8,052 nt of DNA, taken from positions 1 to 8,052 of the forward strand of contig JAPLWY010000025.1 of assembly GCA_026396355.1 (NCBI GenBank), in the 5' to 3' direction. The translations under genes were made by a program, and so were the position numbers. The notes beneath the pieces were generated by a model. The model searched no databases. It was not told the origin of the DNA and saw nothing but the letters and a program-made list of their open reading frames with translations. Below are positions 1 to 6,036 of this stretch, piece by piece (position 1 is the first letter of the stretch; each line of letters starts with the position of its first letter). The stretch is from Microcaldota archaeon (GTDB lineage Archaea; Micrarchaeota; Micrarchaeia; Anstonellales; Anstonellaceae).

Positions 1-654
1 GCCAAGGTGCGCATTAGCAATTCTCTCGTAATAGTCAATAAGTCCGGCGCTGTCAAGCGCCATTGCCTTTGGGAAGCACTCAACCGCCTCCTTATACATC
101 ATCAGGCTGGAGAATGCCACGCCCAGCTTGCAGTGTGCGCTTGCAATCTCTTTATTGTATTTTTCATCCAGCGAATCAGCCATGCCAGTTGCTTTCCTGT
201 AATCTTCCATTGCGCCCTTGTAGTCGCCTGCAGCCGTCTTCTTGTCGCCGTTTTCAATAAGCTTTGCGAACTCGGCATGTTTTTTGCCGGCTTCAAGCGC
301 ATCAGTATTATCACTTTGCAGCGGTGGATTCTTGCTCACTTCCTTTACCCTGCTTTTCTGCTCCACAGCCCCGATTTCGTCTATTTTCATGTAGACTTTC
401 TGCGCTTCATTGCGCATGTTCGCACTCTCGTACGCGCGCGCGGCTTCGAAATAGAATGTTTTTGCCTTGGTTATATTTCCCTCTGCAAGCAGGCTGTCCC
501 CCTGCTTCTCTCTCATTTCAATGGAATTCACCAGGCTGTCTGAGGCTGGCTTTTTTTGCGAAAAAGCCCTTAGCGGGGCTAAGCCAATGCAAATTGCAGC
601 TGTGCCTGTCGCCAGCATGGCTGCGGCTCGCTTGAACTGCGGCTTAACCGTCAT
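1..654 (-). CDS. Exported TPR-repeat protein, 3' end cut by window edge
   Basis: The minus-strand frame stays open from ATG at 654 to the left edge, giving 218 residues with no stop, so the C-terminus is missing. Residues 1-9 are basic (K4, K8, R9), 10-28 are hydrophobic and Ala-rich, and small residues follow at about 30-32, which reads as a signal peptide or signal anchor. Residues about 50-90 form a TPR-like helical pair (GDSLLAEGNITKAKTFYFEA). Residues about 127-160 and 170-203 form two clearer TPRs, with the usual pattern of small residues, Y/F and A (for example KLGVAFSS, YKEAVECF). A linker rich in polar residues and prolines lies at about 100-118. TPR proteins act as protein-protein scaffolds; the partner is unknown. 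A TATA-like box 28 bases before the ATG supports this start. The surface location is inferred. An anchored cytoplasm-facing protein is possible if the orientation is reversed. Confidence 0.86.
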   Translation of the reverse strand, partial: MTVKPQFKRAAAMLATGTAAICIGLAPLRAFSQKKPASDSLVNSIEMREKQGDSLLAEGNITKAKTFYFEAARAYESANMRNEAQKVYMKIDEIGAVEQKSRVKEVSKNPPLQSDNTDALEAGKKHAEFAKLIENGDKKTAAGDYKGAMEDYRKATGMADSLDEKYNKEIASAHCKLGVAFSSLMMYKEAVECFPKAMALDSAGLIDYYERIANAHLG

Positions 655-676
655 ACGCCTATTTATGCCACGACCA

Positions 677-686
677 GTATTTAAAT
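677..686 (-). promoter_or_regulatory. TATA-like box of the TPR gene
   Basis: On the minus strand this reads ATTTAAATAC, centred about 28 bases before the ATG at 654. An archaeal TATA box lies about 26 bases before the transcription start, so the mRNA would begin at or within a few bases of the start codon, i.e. nearly leaderless. The box lies in the 74-base gap after the neighbouring same-strand gene, so the TPR gene probably has its own promoter. Confidence 0.6.
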
Positions 687-728
687 GTTGTTATTTTATG
701 CTGTTTGTGGGTTTTATCCGCCCGCCAA

Positions 729-1880
729 TCAAGCCGGCCTTGCCGCAAGCATCTTTACGATGCGCCCTCCCTCCGCAGTGAAATCAAGCGAAAACCGGGC
801 TTCGCTCGCATTCGCAGGCAGCAGCTGCCCGTCAACCATGAACTCCAATCCACCCGTCTTGTATTTTTCGCCTTCAACCTCGATTATTTCAGGCAGTTTC
901 AATTTTGCCCTGCTTTGCATGGTGAGGCTGGCGTTTATGCCCTTGCCTGCCAAAGCATCCATGAGCAAAATCGCGCTGGCATTTCCGGTCTGGTTGGGAA
1001 AACTCGCAAGCGAAGATGGGAATGTTGAGGTAATTTTGAGCGCTGCCAACTGGCTTTCGGCTGCCCATCTATCCTCAAACTCGTTTTTTACGCTTACTGT
1101 TCCTGGAGAAACTCCAGTCACGAATTCCGCCTTGCTCACTGCGGTGAGCGAGTCCTGCGCCAGGTCCGTTGGCACAATTATGTATGACTTTTCCTTGTAA
1201 GTCGCATTGCCTGCAAGCGCAATTGCCTTTGCAGTGTTCCTGCTCTCCCACGGTATTTCCAAAGTATAGGCGGCTGAAGGCTGTGAAATTACCGTCACGT
1301 TCGCGATTGCGCCTGAAATAGTCCTAGGAAGAATGGCGAAATTCCACAAGCCAGTCACCTTGCCATTCTGCACCTCGGCAAAGAAGGTCGCCTCTTGCTT
1401 GCTTCCCTCAGTGTAAATCGGGCGCATCTGCGTGTTAAACGAGGTGCCCTCCGCAGTTGTGCTGATCCCGTCTCCCTCGATTTTCAGGGTGGCTGGCAGG
1501 CTGATTACCACGGTGGCAAGCGCAGTGGCGTTCGCATCCGCAAACGCATCCGCAGCTTCGGGGGCGAATTTCGATTCCTTGAGGCTCACAATCAGCCCGT
1601 CAGGGTTTTTGGTGGTGTAATCGACAATCCCCGCTTCCTTGAGCCTTGCGGCAATCCGTTCCACCTCTGTGGAATTCCCTCCGCTGACTATGATATACGT
1701 TTCATACCTTGCTATCGTGATATTGACAAGCGCGCTTCCGTTTATCGCCGAGCCAACCTGATTCTGCGTGGTGCTCTCCCTTGCGGAGTTCGAGCCCAGA
1801 AAGCCCATTGCAAACATCTCAATAACGAACATCAGCACAAGGCCGACTGCAAATATGTATATGATTCTTTTATCCATCAT
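729..1880 (-). CDS. Membrane-anchored, sequon-rich extracellular protein, unknown family
   Basis: I do not recognise the family. From ATG at 1880 the protein has 383 residues. Residues about 6-29 are one hydrophobic segment (IIYIFAVGLVLMFVIEMFAM) after a short basic start (K4, R5), typical of a signal anchor with the rest outside. The remainder is strand-forming, low in Cys and Lys, and rich in Ala, Ser and Thr. It contains ten N-x-S/T sequons (N47, 53, 69, 117, 194, 225, 296, 300, 316, 357), which suggests an N-glycosylated surface protein. Residues 123-177 and 324-378 look like copies of one unit (a short run ending in LP, then a hydrophobic/E-G turn, then a strand-rich end with a GKV/GRI turn). 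The frame is open upstream to an ATG at 1943, but that start would include the promoter region. GAGG at 1888-1885 lies 4 bases before ATG 1880 and 7 before ATG 1877, so either is possible. It is divergent from the FKBP gene. Confidence 0.84.
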   Translation of the reverse strand: MMDKRIIYIFAVGLVLMFVIEMFAMGFLGSNSARESTTQNQVGSAINGSALVNITIARYETYIIVSGGNSTEVERIAARLKEAGIVDYTTKNPDGLIVSLKESKFAPEAADAFADANATALATVVISLPATLKIEGDGISTTAEGTSFNTQMRPIYTEGSKQEATFFAEVQNGKVTGLWNFAILPRTISGAIANVTVISQPSAAYTLEIPWESRNTAKAIALAGNATYKEKSYIIVPTDLAQDSLTAVSKAEFVTGVSPGTVSVKNEFEDRWAAESQLAALKITSTFPSSLASFPNQTGNASAILLMDALAGKGINASLTMQSRAKLKLPEIIEVEGEKYKTGGLEFMVDGQLLPANASEARFSLDFTAEGGRIVKMLAARPA

Positions 1881-1910
1881 TCTCGCCTCGCATTCTTGCT
1901 GCCACATTAG

Positions 1911-1920
1911 CTTTAAATAA
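1911..1920 (-). promoter_or_regulatory. TATA-like box of the sequon-rich protein gene
   Basis: The minus strand reads TTATTTAAAG, centred about 36 bases before ATG 1880. A start about 26 bases downstream of the box would give a leader of roughly 10 bases, just long enough to hold the GAGG motif at 1888-1885. This argues against translation beginning at the upstream ATG 1943, which lies before the box. Confidence 0.5.
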
Positions 1921-1923
1921 GGT

Positions 1924-1931
1924 ACTATATT
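1924..1931 (+). promoter_or_regulatory. TATA-like box of the FKBP gene
   Basis: ACTATATT is centred about 37 bases before the TTG start at 1965, predicting a leader of about 11 bases that contains AGGT at 1954-1957, 7 bases before TTG. It sits within a few bases of the opposite-strand box at 1911-1920, so the two divergent promoters are back to back. Confidence 0.45.
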
Positions 1932-1964
1932 CATATTCCGCAAGGGCGCTTAAAGGTAGATTTA

Positions 1965-2600
1965 TTGGCAAACATAAAACAAGGGGACATGGTGCTTCTG
2001 GAATACACCGGCAGGCTTGTCTCTGACGGCAGGATTTTTGACACCACTGACGAAGAGACGGCGAAAAGGTGGGGCATTTTCGAATCATCCTCAAAATACG
2101 GCCCCCGCTACGCCATCGTTGGGGCAAATACCATGATTCGTGGCATGGAGGCTGCAATTTCGGCCGCTATCGTCGGTTCATCCGGCGATTTCCAGATTCC
2201 CGCCTCAATGGCATTCGGCGAGCGCTCGCCCGATCTGGTGCGCATGCTGCCTGAGCGCAATTTTGCAAAGCAGGGCGTGAGGATAGCGCCAGGAATGACT
2301 GTCACGCTTGACGGCTCGCTGGCGCGCGTAAAATCTGTCACCTCTGGGCGCGTGGTGGTGGATTTCAACCACCCGCTCGCAGGCGAGGATGTGATTTACA
2401 GCCTCAAGCTCATCCAGGTGATTTCAGAAGACTCGAAAAAGGCGGAAGCAGTGCTTGCGAATTTCGGATTGAGGGGCAAGGCGGAATCAGCAGGCGGAAA
2501 GCTGACAGTTTTATTCCAGCCCAACGAGCCATCAGACAAGGTGCGCGAGGCGAAAAGCGCATTGAGAGCGATCCTGCCGGACATTGTCTTCAGCGGATAA
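1965..2600 (+). CDS. FKBP-type peptidyl-prolyl cis-trans isomerase, long archaeal (SlyD/FKBP26-like) form
   Basis: Catalyses cis-trans isomerisation of prolyl bonds and usually also acts as a folding chaperone. The 211-residue protein has an FKBP core split by an inserted (IF) domain. Core: LLEYTGRLVSDGRIFDTT at about 11-28 (Y14, F25, D26 lie in the usual pocket) and VGANTMIRGMEAAI at 52-65. IF domain: about 81-130, beginning AFGER, as in SlyD. Core return: VVDFNHPLAGEDVIYSLKLI at 131-150, the SlyD hallmark. Residues about 155-211 form an extra C-terminal domain, as in the long archaeal FKBPs of about 230 residues. No signal peptide is visible, so it is probably cytoplasmic. The start is TTG: the first ATG (1989) would remove part of the first strand, and AGGT lies 7 bases before TTG. 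It is divergent from the sequon-rich protein gene and convergent with nadM, 44 bases away. Confidence 0.94.
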   Translation: MANIKQGDMVLLEYTGRLVSDGRIFDTTDEETAKRWGIFESSSKYGPRYAIVGANTMIRGMEAAISAAIVGSSGDFQIPASMAFGERSPDLVRMLPERNFAKQGVRIAPGMTVTLDGSLARVKSVTSGRVVVDFNHPLAGEDVIYSLKLIQVISEDSKKAEAVLANFGLRGKAESAGGKLTVLFQPNEPSDKVREAKSALRAILPDIVFSG

Positions 2601-2644
2601 TGACGCAAGCCCCAACATTCCTGCTTGAAATGCTGAAACAGATT

Positions 2645-3175
2645 CTATTTTGAAAAAAGAGCTTTCACTCTCCTAAGCGCGCCAATCTTCTCGAGCTTTT
2701 CCCGGACTTGCAAGGGCACTCTTTCCTTCCATCTCCCCTCTTTCGCAATAATCTCCCTTATCCTGGTTGCATTATACACCGCTTTTTTAAGGAACGGCAC
2801 GCGCGCAGTCTTCTTTCCAGCCTTTCTCATGAGCCGTATCACTCTTGAATTGTTCGAATAGCAGACATCATATTTGCAGGGCGCGCACGCATCCACGTGC
2901 GCCACCCACTCAGAGTCTTTCTTCACGTCAGTCAAAAAGAAAACAATGCACTTCCTCCCCAGCCCCGCGCCCCTCAGCACGGCATCCACCATTTTTTTCC
3001 TCTCGCCCTTGGTGAACGGGTTATCTTTCTCAAAAGAGATTTGCGCGCTCCCTACTGCAATCAGCACCCTGCCGCTTTTCTTCGCAATGTGGCGCAGCGC
3101 GAACAAGTGCCCCTTGTGGAAAGGCTGGAACCTCCCTATGAAAAGCGCAACCGGCAATTTTTTTTGCAACCGCAC
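2645..3175 (-). CDS. nadM: Nicotinamide-nucleotide adenylyltransferase, archaeal type
   Basis: Joins NMN and ATP to form NAD+ and pyrophosphate, the final step of NAD synthesis, in the cytoplasm. The 176-residue length fits archaeal NadM (about 165-185). Visible motifs: GRFQPFHKGH at 14-23, the nucleotidyltransferase HxGH signature (H20, H23); DNPFTKGERKKMV at 51-63; the YDVCYSNNSRVIRL region at 102-115; and YNATRIREII at 134-143, the second nucleotide-binding motif with its conserved Arg (family form is close to ISxTxxR). Only 9 bases separate it from the purH stop, so the two are very likely co-transcribed with purH first. The start is uncertain: GTG at 3175 is the longest choice, but GGGGTG at 3180-3175 touches it and is better spaced (5 bases) for TTG at 3169, which would shorten the protein by two residues. 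Cys-rich stretch C97, C100, C105 is notable but not clearly a metal site. Confidence 0.94.
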   Translation of the reverse strand: MRLQKKLPVALFIGRFQPFHKGHLFALRHIAKKSGRVLIAVGSAQISFEKDNPFTKGERKKMVDAVLRGAGLGRKCIVFFLTDVKKDSEWVAHVDACAPCKYDVCYSNNSRVIRLMRKAGKKTARVPFLKKAVYNATRIREIIAKEGRWKERVPLQVREKLEKIGALRRVKALFSK

Positions 3176-3184
3176 ACCCCAAAA

Positions 3185-4747
3185 TCAGTGCTTGAAATGC
3201 CGCCTTCCCGTGAACAGCATGGAAATGCCGTATTCGTCCGCAGCCGCAATCACTTCTGCATCGCGCACCGAGCCGCCTGGCTGCACTACGCAGGTTATTC
3301 CTGCCTTTGCAAGCTCGTCAATGGAATCGCGGAAAGGCAGGAAGGCATCCGAGGATGCAACCGTGCCCTTGATGTCAAACCCGTTCCTGCCTGCCTTTGA
3401 AATCGCAATCTTGCACGAGTCCACCCTGCTCATCTGCCCCGCGCCCACCCCGACAAGCTGCCTGCCCTTGGCAAGCGCGATCGCATTCGACTTTATGTGC
3501 TTGGTGAACTTGGTGGCAAAATAGGCATCTTCCATCTCTTCCGCGCTTGGCTTTTTCTTGGTGGCCACTTTTAACCCGCCCTTGTCGTAAATTCCCGGGT
3601 CCCTTCCCTGGTAAAGCATGCCCCCGACAATGTAGCGGAACTCCACCGAGCGCTCGGCACTCATGTCCCACAGGTTAGAAACGTCAAGTATTCTCCTGCT
3701 CTCCTTCTGCTTGAGCACTTCCAGCGCCTCAGGCTCAAAGCCAGGCGCCAGCACCACTTCAATGTACCTGGTGCCAATTGCCTTTGCAGTCGCCAAGTCC
3801 AGCTTGCGCGAGAAAGCAATCACCCCGCCATAGGAAGATTCCGGGTCAGAGGCATGCGCGCGCAAATAGCTCTCCTCCAATGTTTTGCCCTCAGCCCCAC
3901 CACACGGGTTGTTGTGCTTGAGTATGACTGTTGCCACCCCATCCTTGAATTCGCGGATGAGCGAGAAAGCCGAGCTGGCATCCAGGAAATTGTTGTAGGA
4001 AAGCGCCTTGCTTCCCTCGTAAATTCTGGAGTCGAATATGCTGCTTCTTCCCAATATGCGATACGCCGCAGCTTTCTGGCTCGGGTTTTCGCCATACCGA
4101 AGATTGTAGGCGCGCTCAAAGCGCATCTCAAGATAATCCGGGAACAAGTCCTCATTGCTGACTGCGGACAGGTACCTGCAAATCGCAGCATCATACGAGC
4201 TGGTCCTTGCAAACGCCTTGAGCGCAAGTTCGCGCCTCTTCTTGTCTCCAATTGCTCCGTTTTTCCCAATCGTCTCCAGTATTTCCGGGTAATCCGCAGG
4301 GTCAACCACCACTGCGACATTCTGCCAGTTCTTCGCAGCAGCGCGCACCATGGCAGGCCCGCCAATGTCAATATTCTCGATCGCTTCCTCTTCCTTCACG
4401 TTTTCCTTGCCTGCAACCTGCTCGAACGGGTAAAGGTTGGCAACCACCAGGTCAATCGACTCGATGCCAGCGCCTTTTGCCTGCGCCACATCCGCCGAGT
4501 TATTTCTCCTGTAAAGTATGCCACCATGTATCTTCGGGTGCAGCGTTTTCACGCGTCCCTCGAAAAGCTCGGGAAAGCCGGTGATGTCGCTCACCTGCTT
4601 CACGCTGATGCCATTCTGCTTGAGGTATTTTGCGGTCCCGCCCGTAGAAATGAGAGTTATGCCGAGGGACTCCAGCCCGCGCGCAAACGTGTCCAGCCCG
4701 CGCTTGTCCCAGACGCTGACTAACGCACGTTTTATTTTTCCATCCAT
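3185..4747 (-). CDS. purH: Bifunctional AICAR formyltransferase / IMP cyclohydrolase
   Basis: Performs the last two steps of de novo IMP synthesis: formyl transfer from 10-formyl-tetrahydrofolate to AICAR, then ring closure. The 520 residues match the usual 510-535. The N-terminal MGS-like cyclohydrolase domain runs to about 200, with STGGTAKYL, GFPELFEGRVKTLHPKIHGG and NIDIGGPAMVRAAAKN all conserved. The transformylase domain follows, with LRYGENPSQKAA, LSYNNFLDA, the catalytic KHNNPCG loop, KSNAIALAK, GVGAGQMSRVDS, SDAFLPFRD and VVQPGGSVRD; it ends at the usual HFKH-type terminus. Both activities look intact. ATG 4747 is chosen because homology begins at once (IKRALVSVWDK); the open frame continues upstream to 5179 but that extension is the shadow of an opposite-strand gene. 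No Shine-Dalgarno is visible before it. It is followed 9 bases later by nadM. Full-length PurH is uncommon in archaea, so an origin by transfer from bacteria is likely, though inferred. Confidence 0.97.
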   Translation of the reverse strand: MDGKIKRALVSVWDKRGLDTFARGLESLGITLISTGGTAKYLKQNGISVKQVSDITGFPELFEGRVKTLHPKIHGGILYRRNNSADVAQAKGAGIESIDLVVANLYPFEQVAGKENVKEEEAIENIDIGGPAMVRAAAKNWQNVAVVVDPADYPEILETIGKNGAIGDKKRRELALKAFARTSSYDAAICRYLSAVSNEDLFPDYLEMRFERAYNLRYGENPSQKAAAYRILGRSSIFDSRIYEGSKALSYNNFLDASSAFSLIREFKDGVATVILKHNNPCGGAEGKTLEESYLRAHASDPESSYGGVIAFSRKLDLATAKAIGTRYIEVVLAPGFEPEALEVLKQKESRRILDVSNLWDMSAERSVEFRYIVGGMLYQGRDPGIYDKGGLKVATKKKPSAEEMEDAYFATKFTKHIKSNAIALAKGRQLVGVGAGQMSRVDSCKIAISKAGRNGFDIKGTVASSDAFLPFRDSIDELAKAGITCVVQPGGSVRDAEVIAAADEYGISMLFTGRRHFKH

Positions 4748-4758
4748 GCAACTAAGAG

Positions 4759-4766
4759 TTTTTAAA
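4759..4766 (+). promoter_or_regulatory. TATA-like box of the small basic protein gene, shared gap with purH
   Basis: TTTTTAAA is centred 25 bases before ATG 4788, the spacing expected of a leaderless archaeal mRNA. No Shine-Dalgarno precedes that ATG (the bases before it are a run of C). The TTTAAA core is a palindrome and could in principle work on both strands, but it is only about 16 bases from the purH ATG, too close for a normal start. A weaker AT-rich patch at about 4795-4802 is an alternative for purH. Confidence 0.55.
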
Positions 4767-4787
4767 CCTCGTCTTTCCAATCCCCCC

Positions 4788-5084
4788 ATGCAGGAATTAT
4801 TCGGCAAGAAAAAGGAGCCAGTGCAGGTTCCGGTGCACACTGAGCCAGTGAAAAAGCAGCCGCCAGTTGCCCATGCCGCGCAAATCTCCATGTCCGAAGG
4901 GCCGATGCAGCTGCGCGACGAGGGAGTGAAGATAGAGCGCGCAGGCAGGCTATCGTTCGAGAAAAGCGTGGAAATCGAGCTTGCCGCGCTGAAAGCGCGC
5001 CTGGCAAGGAGAAAAAAGGCAAGGGCAGCCAAGGCAAAAGGCAAGAAGCAAAAGGACGACAGCCAGAAGCCGCCGAAGAAGTAG
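4788..5084 (+). CDS. Small highly basic protein, unknown
   Basis: A 98-residue protein that I do not recognise. Residues 1-30 are Pro-, Val- and Lys-rich and probably disordered. Residues about 33-58 could fold as short strands (MQLRDEGVKIERAGRLSF). Residues 57-85 should form a long amphipathic helix (SVEIELAALKARLARRKK). The last 28 residues contain 14 Lys or Arg, a tail that suggests contact with nucleic acid or ribosome; this is inference from composition only. Evidence that it is real: a TATA-like box at 25 bases before the ATG, a composition unlike a random shadow frame, and the gap it fills between purH and the next plus-strand gene. The open frame extends upstream to 4518 but that part is antisense to purH. 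A 112-base gap to the next gene with its own promoter suggests they are separate transcripts. Confidence 0.76.
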   Translation: MQELFGKKKEPVQVPVHTEPVKKQPPVAHAAQISMSEGPMQLRDEGVKIERAGRLSFEKSVEIELAALKARLARRKKARAAKAKGKKQKDDSQKPPKK

Positions 5085-5135
5085 CACGCGCCCCCCTGCT
5101 TGGCGCACCTGTTGCCTGCCTTCAGGTCAAAAGCA

Positions 5136-5143
5136 TTATAAAC
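5136..5143 (+). promoter_or_regulatory. Upstream TATA-like box, tandem promoter candidate
   Basis: TTATAAAC is the first of two AT-rich boxes before the gene at 5197. A start about 26 bases downstream would give a leader of about 33 bases, including a five-codon reading frame at 5171-5185. It is weaker evidence than the nearer box at 5152. Confidence 0.35.
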
Positions 5144-5151
5144 ACTGTTAG

Positions 5152-5160
5152 TATATATTT
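5152..5160 (+). promoter_or_regulatory. TATA-like box of the 269-residue protein gene
   Basis: TATATATTT is centred about 41 bases before ATG 5197. The predicted mRNA would have a leader of about 15 bases that contains AAGGGG at 5184-5189, 7 bases before the ATG. This gene therefore appears to use a leadered, Shine-Dalgarno type start, unlike its upstream neighbour. Confidence 0.55.
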
Positions 5161-5196
5161 TACAACATATATGGCGCAACAGTAAGGGGCAGGCAA

Positions 5197-6006
5197 ATGG
5201 ACAAGGATGACAAGAAAGACAACGAATTGGTAAACATAATCGATTGGCTTGCTGATGCTTATTTTGAGAAAGATAAAGCTGCTGTCAACAAATGCGCCAC
5301 GCTGCTTGCAACATACGGTGAAAAGGCATTTGCAGCAATCGCGCTTCTCCATGCGGAGACTCCTGAAATTCCGCCAGATTTCATCCGCGATGTCAAAGCC
5401 ATGGTCCTCAGCCTCCAAAAAAATCCAGCGCCAGCCAAAGCGCAGGACAACGGGCAAAGCGGAGGGCAGCAAAGCGGGGGAAAGCAAAATGAGGGAAAAA
5501 ACAAGGCAAATGAAAACGACATTGCAAACTCCAAGCCGCTATCTCTGTTTGAAATGCCAAAAACGCCCGGGCGCATGGAAGACATACCGGATTACCAGGA
5601 AATAAATAAGCTGATAGATAAAATTGGCACAAGATATTTCTACTATCGGGAAGGTACGGCGGCATTCAACACCAACGATTTCAGCCGCCTTTTCTGGTAT
5701 AAGCGCAACTCGCTTCTGGTGCTGAATTGCCTCAGTGCCAAGAACAACACTGCCGAGTTTTCCAAGTTTTACAAAGAGCTGGGGGGCGCAATCAAGTCTG
5801 CAATGATCCAAATCATTGCCAAAGACACTCTTGCAGAAGGAATCTCTGCGGCTTCCAAGGACGATTATGCCATTCTGATGAGGAACCTGCCCTCAGCCAG
5901 GAACAGGGGCGACATGAACAAGGCAAGGAAAGAAATGGCTGATGCAAGAGCTGAACAAAGGGCAAAAAACCCCGCGCGCGTGCTTCGCACAGTTGGCCTC
6001 AACTAG
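5197..6006 (+). CDS. Two-domain helical protein, unknown
   Basis: I do not recognise this 269-residue protein. No signal peptide or membrane segment is visible, so it is probably cytoplasmic. Residues 1-75 are a compact helical domain (ELVNIIDWLADAYFEKD, then CATLLATYGEKAFAAIALL). Residues about 76-112 are a low-complexity linker of Gln, Gly, Asn, Lys and Ala. Residues about 113-269 are a second, mostly helical domain with an aromatic stretch (GTRYFYYREG at 144-153; DFSRLFWYKRNSLLVLNC at 161-178) and a basic helical tail (DMNKARKEMADARAEQRAK). The domain-linker-domain layout suggests an adaptor or assembly protein, but no catalytic motif is seen. The ATG is supported by AAGGGG 7 bases upstream. 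It is convergent with the PLD-like gene (27-base gap). It could be specific to the lineage. Confidence 0.86.
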   Translation: MDKDDKKDNELVNIIDWLADAYFEKDKAAVNKCATLLATYGEKAFAAIALLHAETPEIPPDFIRDVKAMVLSLQKNPAPAKAQDNGQSGGQQSGGKQNEGKNKANENDIANSKPLSLFEMPKTPGRMEDIPDYQEINKLIDKIGTRYFYYREGTAAFNTNDFSRLFWYKRNSLLVLNCLSAKNNTAEFSKFYKELGGAIKSAMIQIIAKDTLAEGISAASKDDYAILMRNLPSARNRGDMNKARKEMADARAEQRAKNPARVLRTVGLN

Positions 6007-6012
6007 CCTGCG

Positions 6013-6036
6013 CAGTTTCTGCCAGAACTGATTTTA
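6013..6036 (+). terminator. Possible hairpin plus T-run between convergent genes
   Basis: CAGTTTCTG followed by CAGAACTG can pair as an imperfect stem with one bulged T; the inner pairs must partly open to form a loop. ATTTTAT follows at once at 6031-6037. It lies 6 bases after the stop of the plus-strand gene and touches the end of the PLD-like gene. Archaeal termination relies mainly on T-runs, and this run is short, so the call is weak. Confidence 0.3.

Noticed and set aside
7..543. 178-residue open frame on the plus strand at the left edge
   Set aside because: It is antisense to the TPR gene, whose frame shows repeats and a signal peptide; the plus frame is Cys/Phe/His-rich with no family signal.
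1395..1910. 171-residue plus-strand frame opposite the sequon-rich gene
   Set aside because: It has no promoter, an Arg/His-rich composition, and overlaps the divergent gene's coding region and promoter.
1881..1943. 21-residue longer N-terminus of the sequon-rich protein from ATG 1943
   Set aside because: It would place the start codon upstream of the likely TATA box and before the anchor; GAGG fits ATG 1880 or 1877.
2601..2644. Bidirectional terminator between FKBP and nadM
   Set aside because: No convincing stem, and only a short T-run (about 2642-2651) that overlaps the nadM stop.
3854..4723. 289-residue open frame on the plus strand inside purH
   Set aside because: It is antisense to strongly conserved PurH sequence, has no promoter or ribosome site, and has the Arg/His/Leu-rich make-up of a shadow frame.
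4518..4787. Upstream extension of the small basic protein to 188 residues
   Set aside because: The extension is antisense to the conserved N-terminal domain of PurH, and the TATA box is placed for ATG 4788.
4748..5179. 144-residue N-terminal extension of purH
   Set aside because: PurH homology begins right after ATG 4747, and the extension is Cys/Phe/Ser-rich and antisense to the 98-residue gene with its own TATA box.
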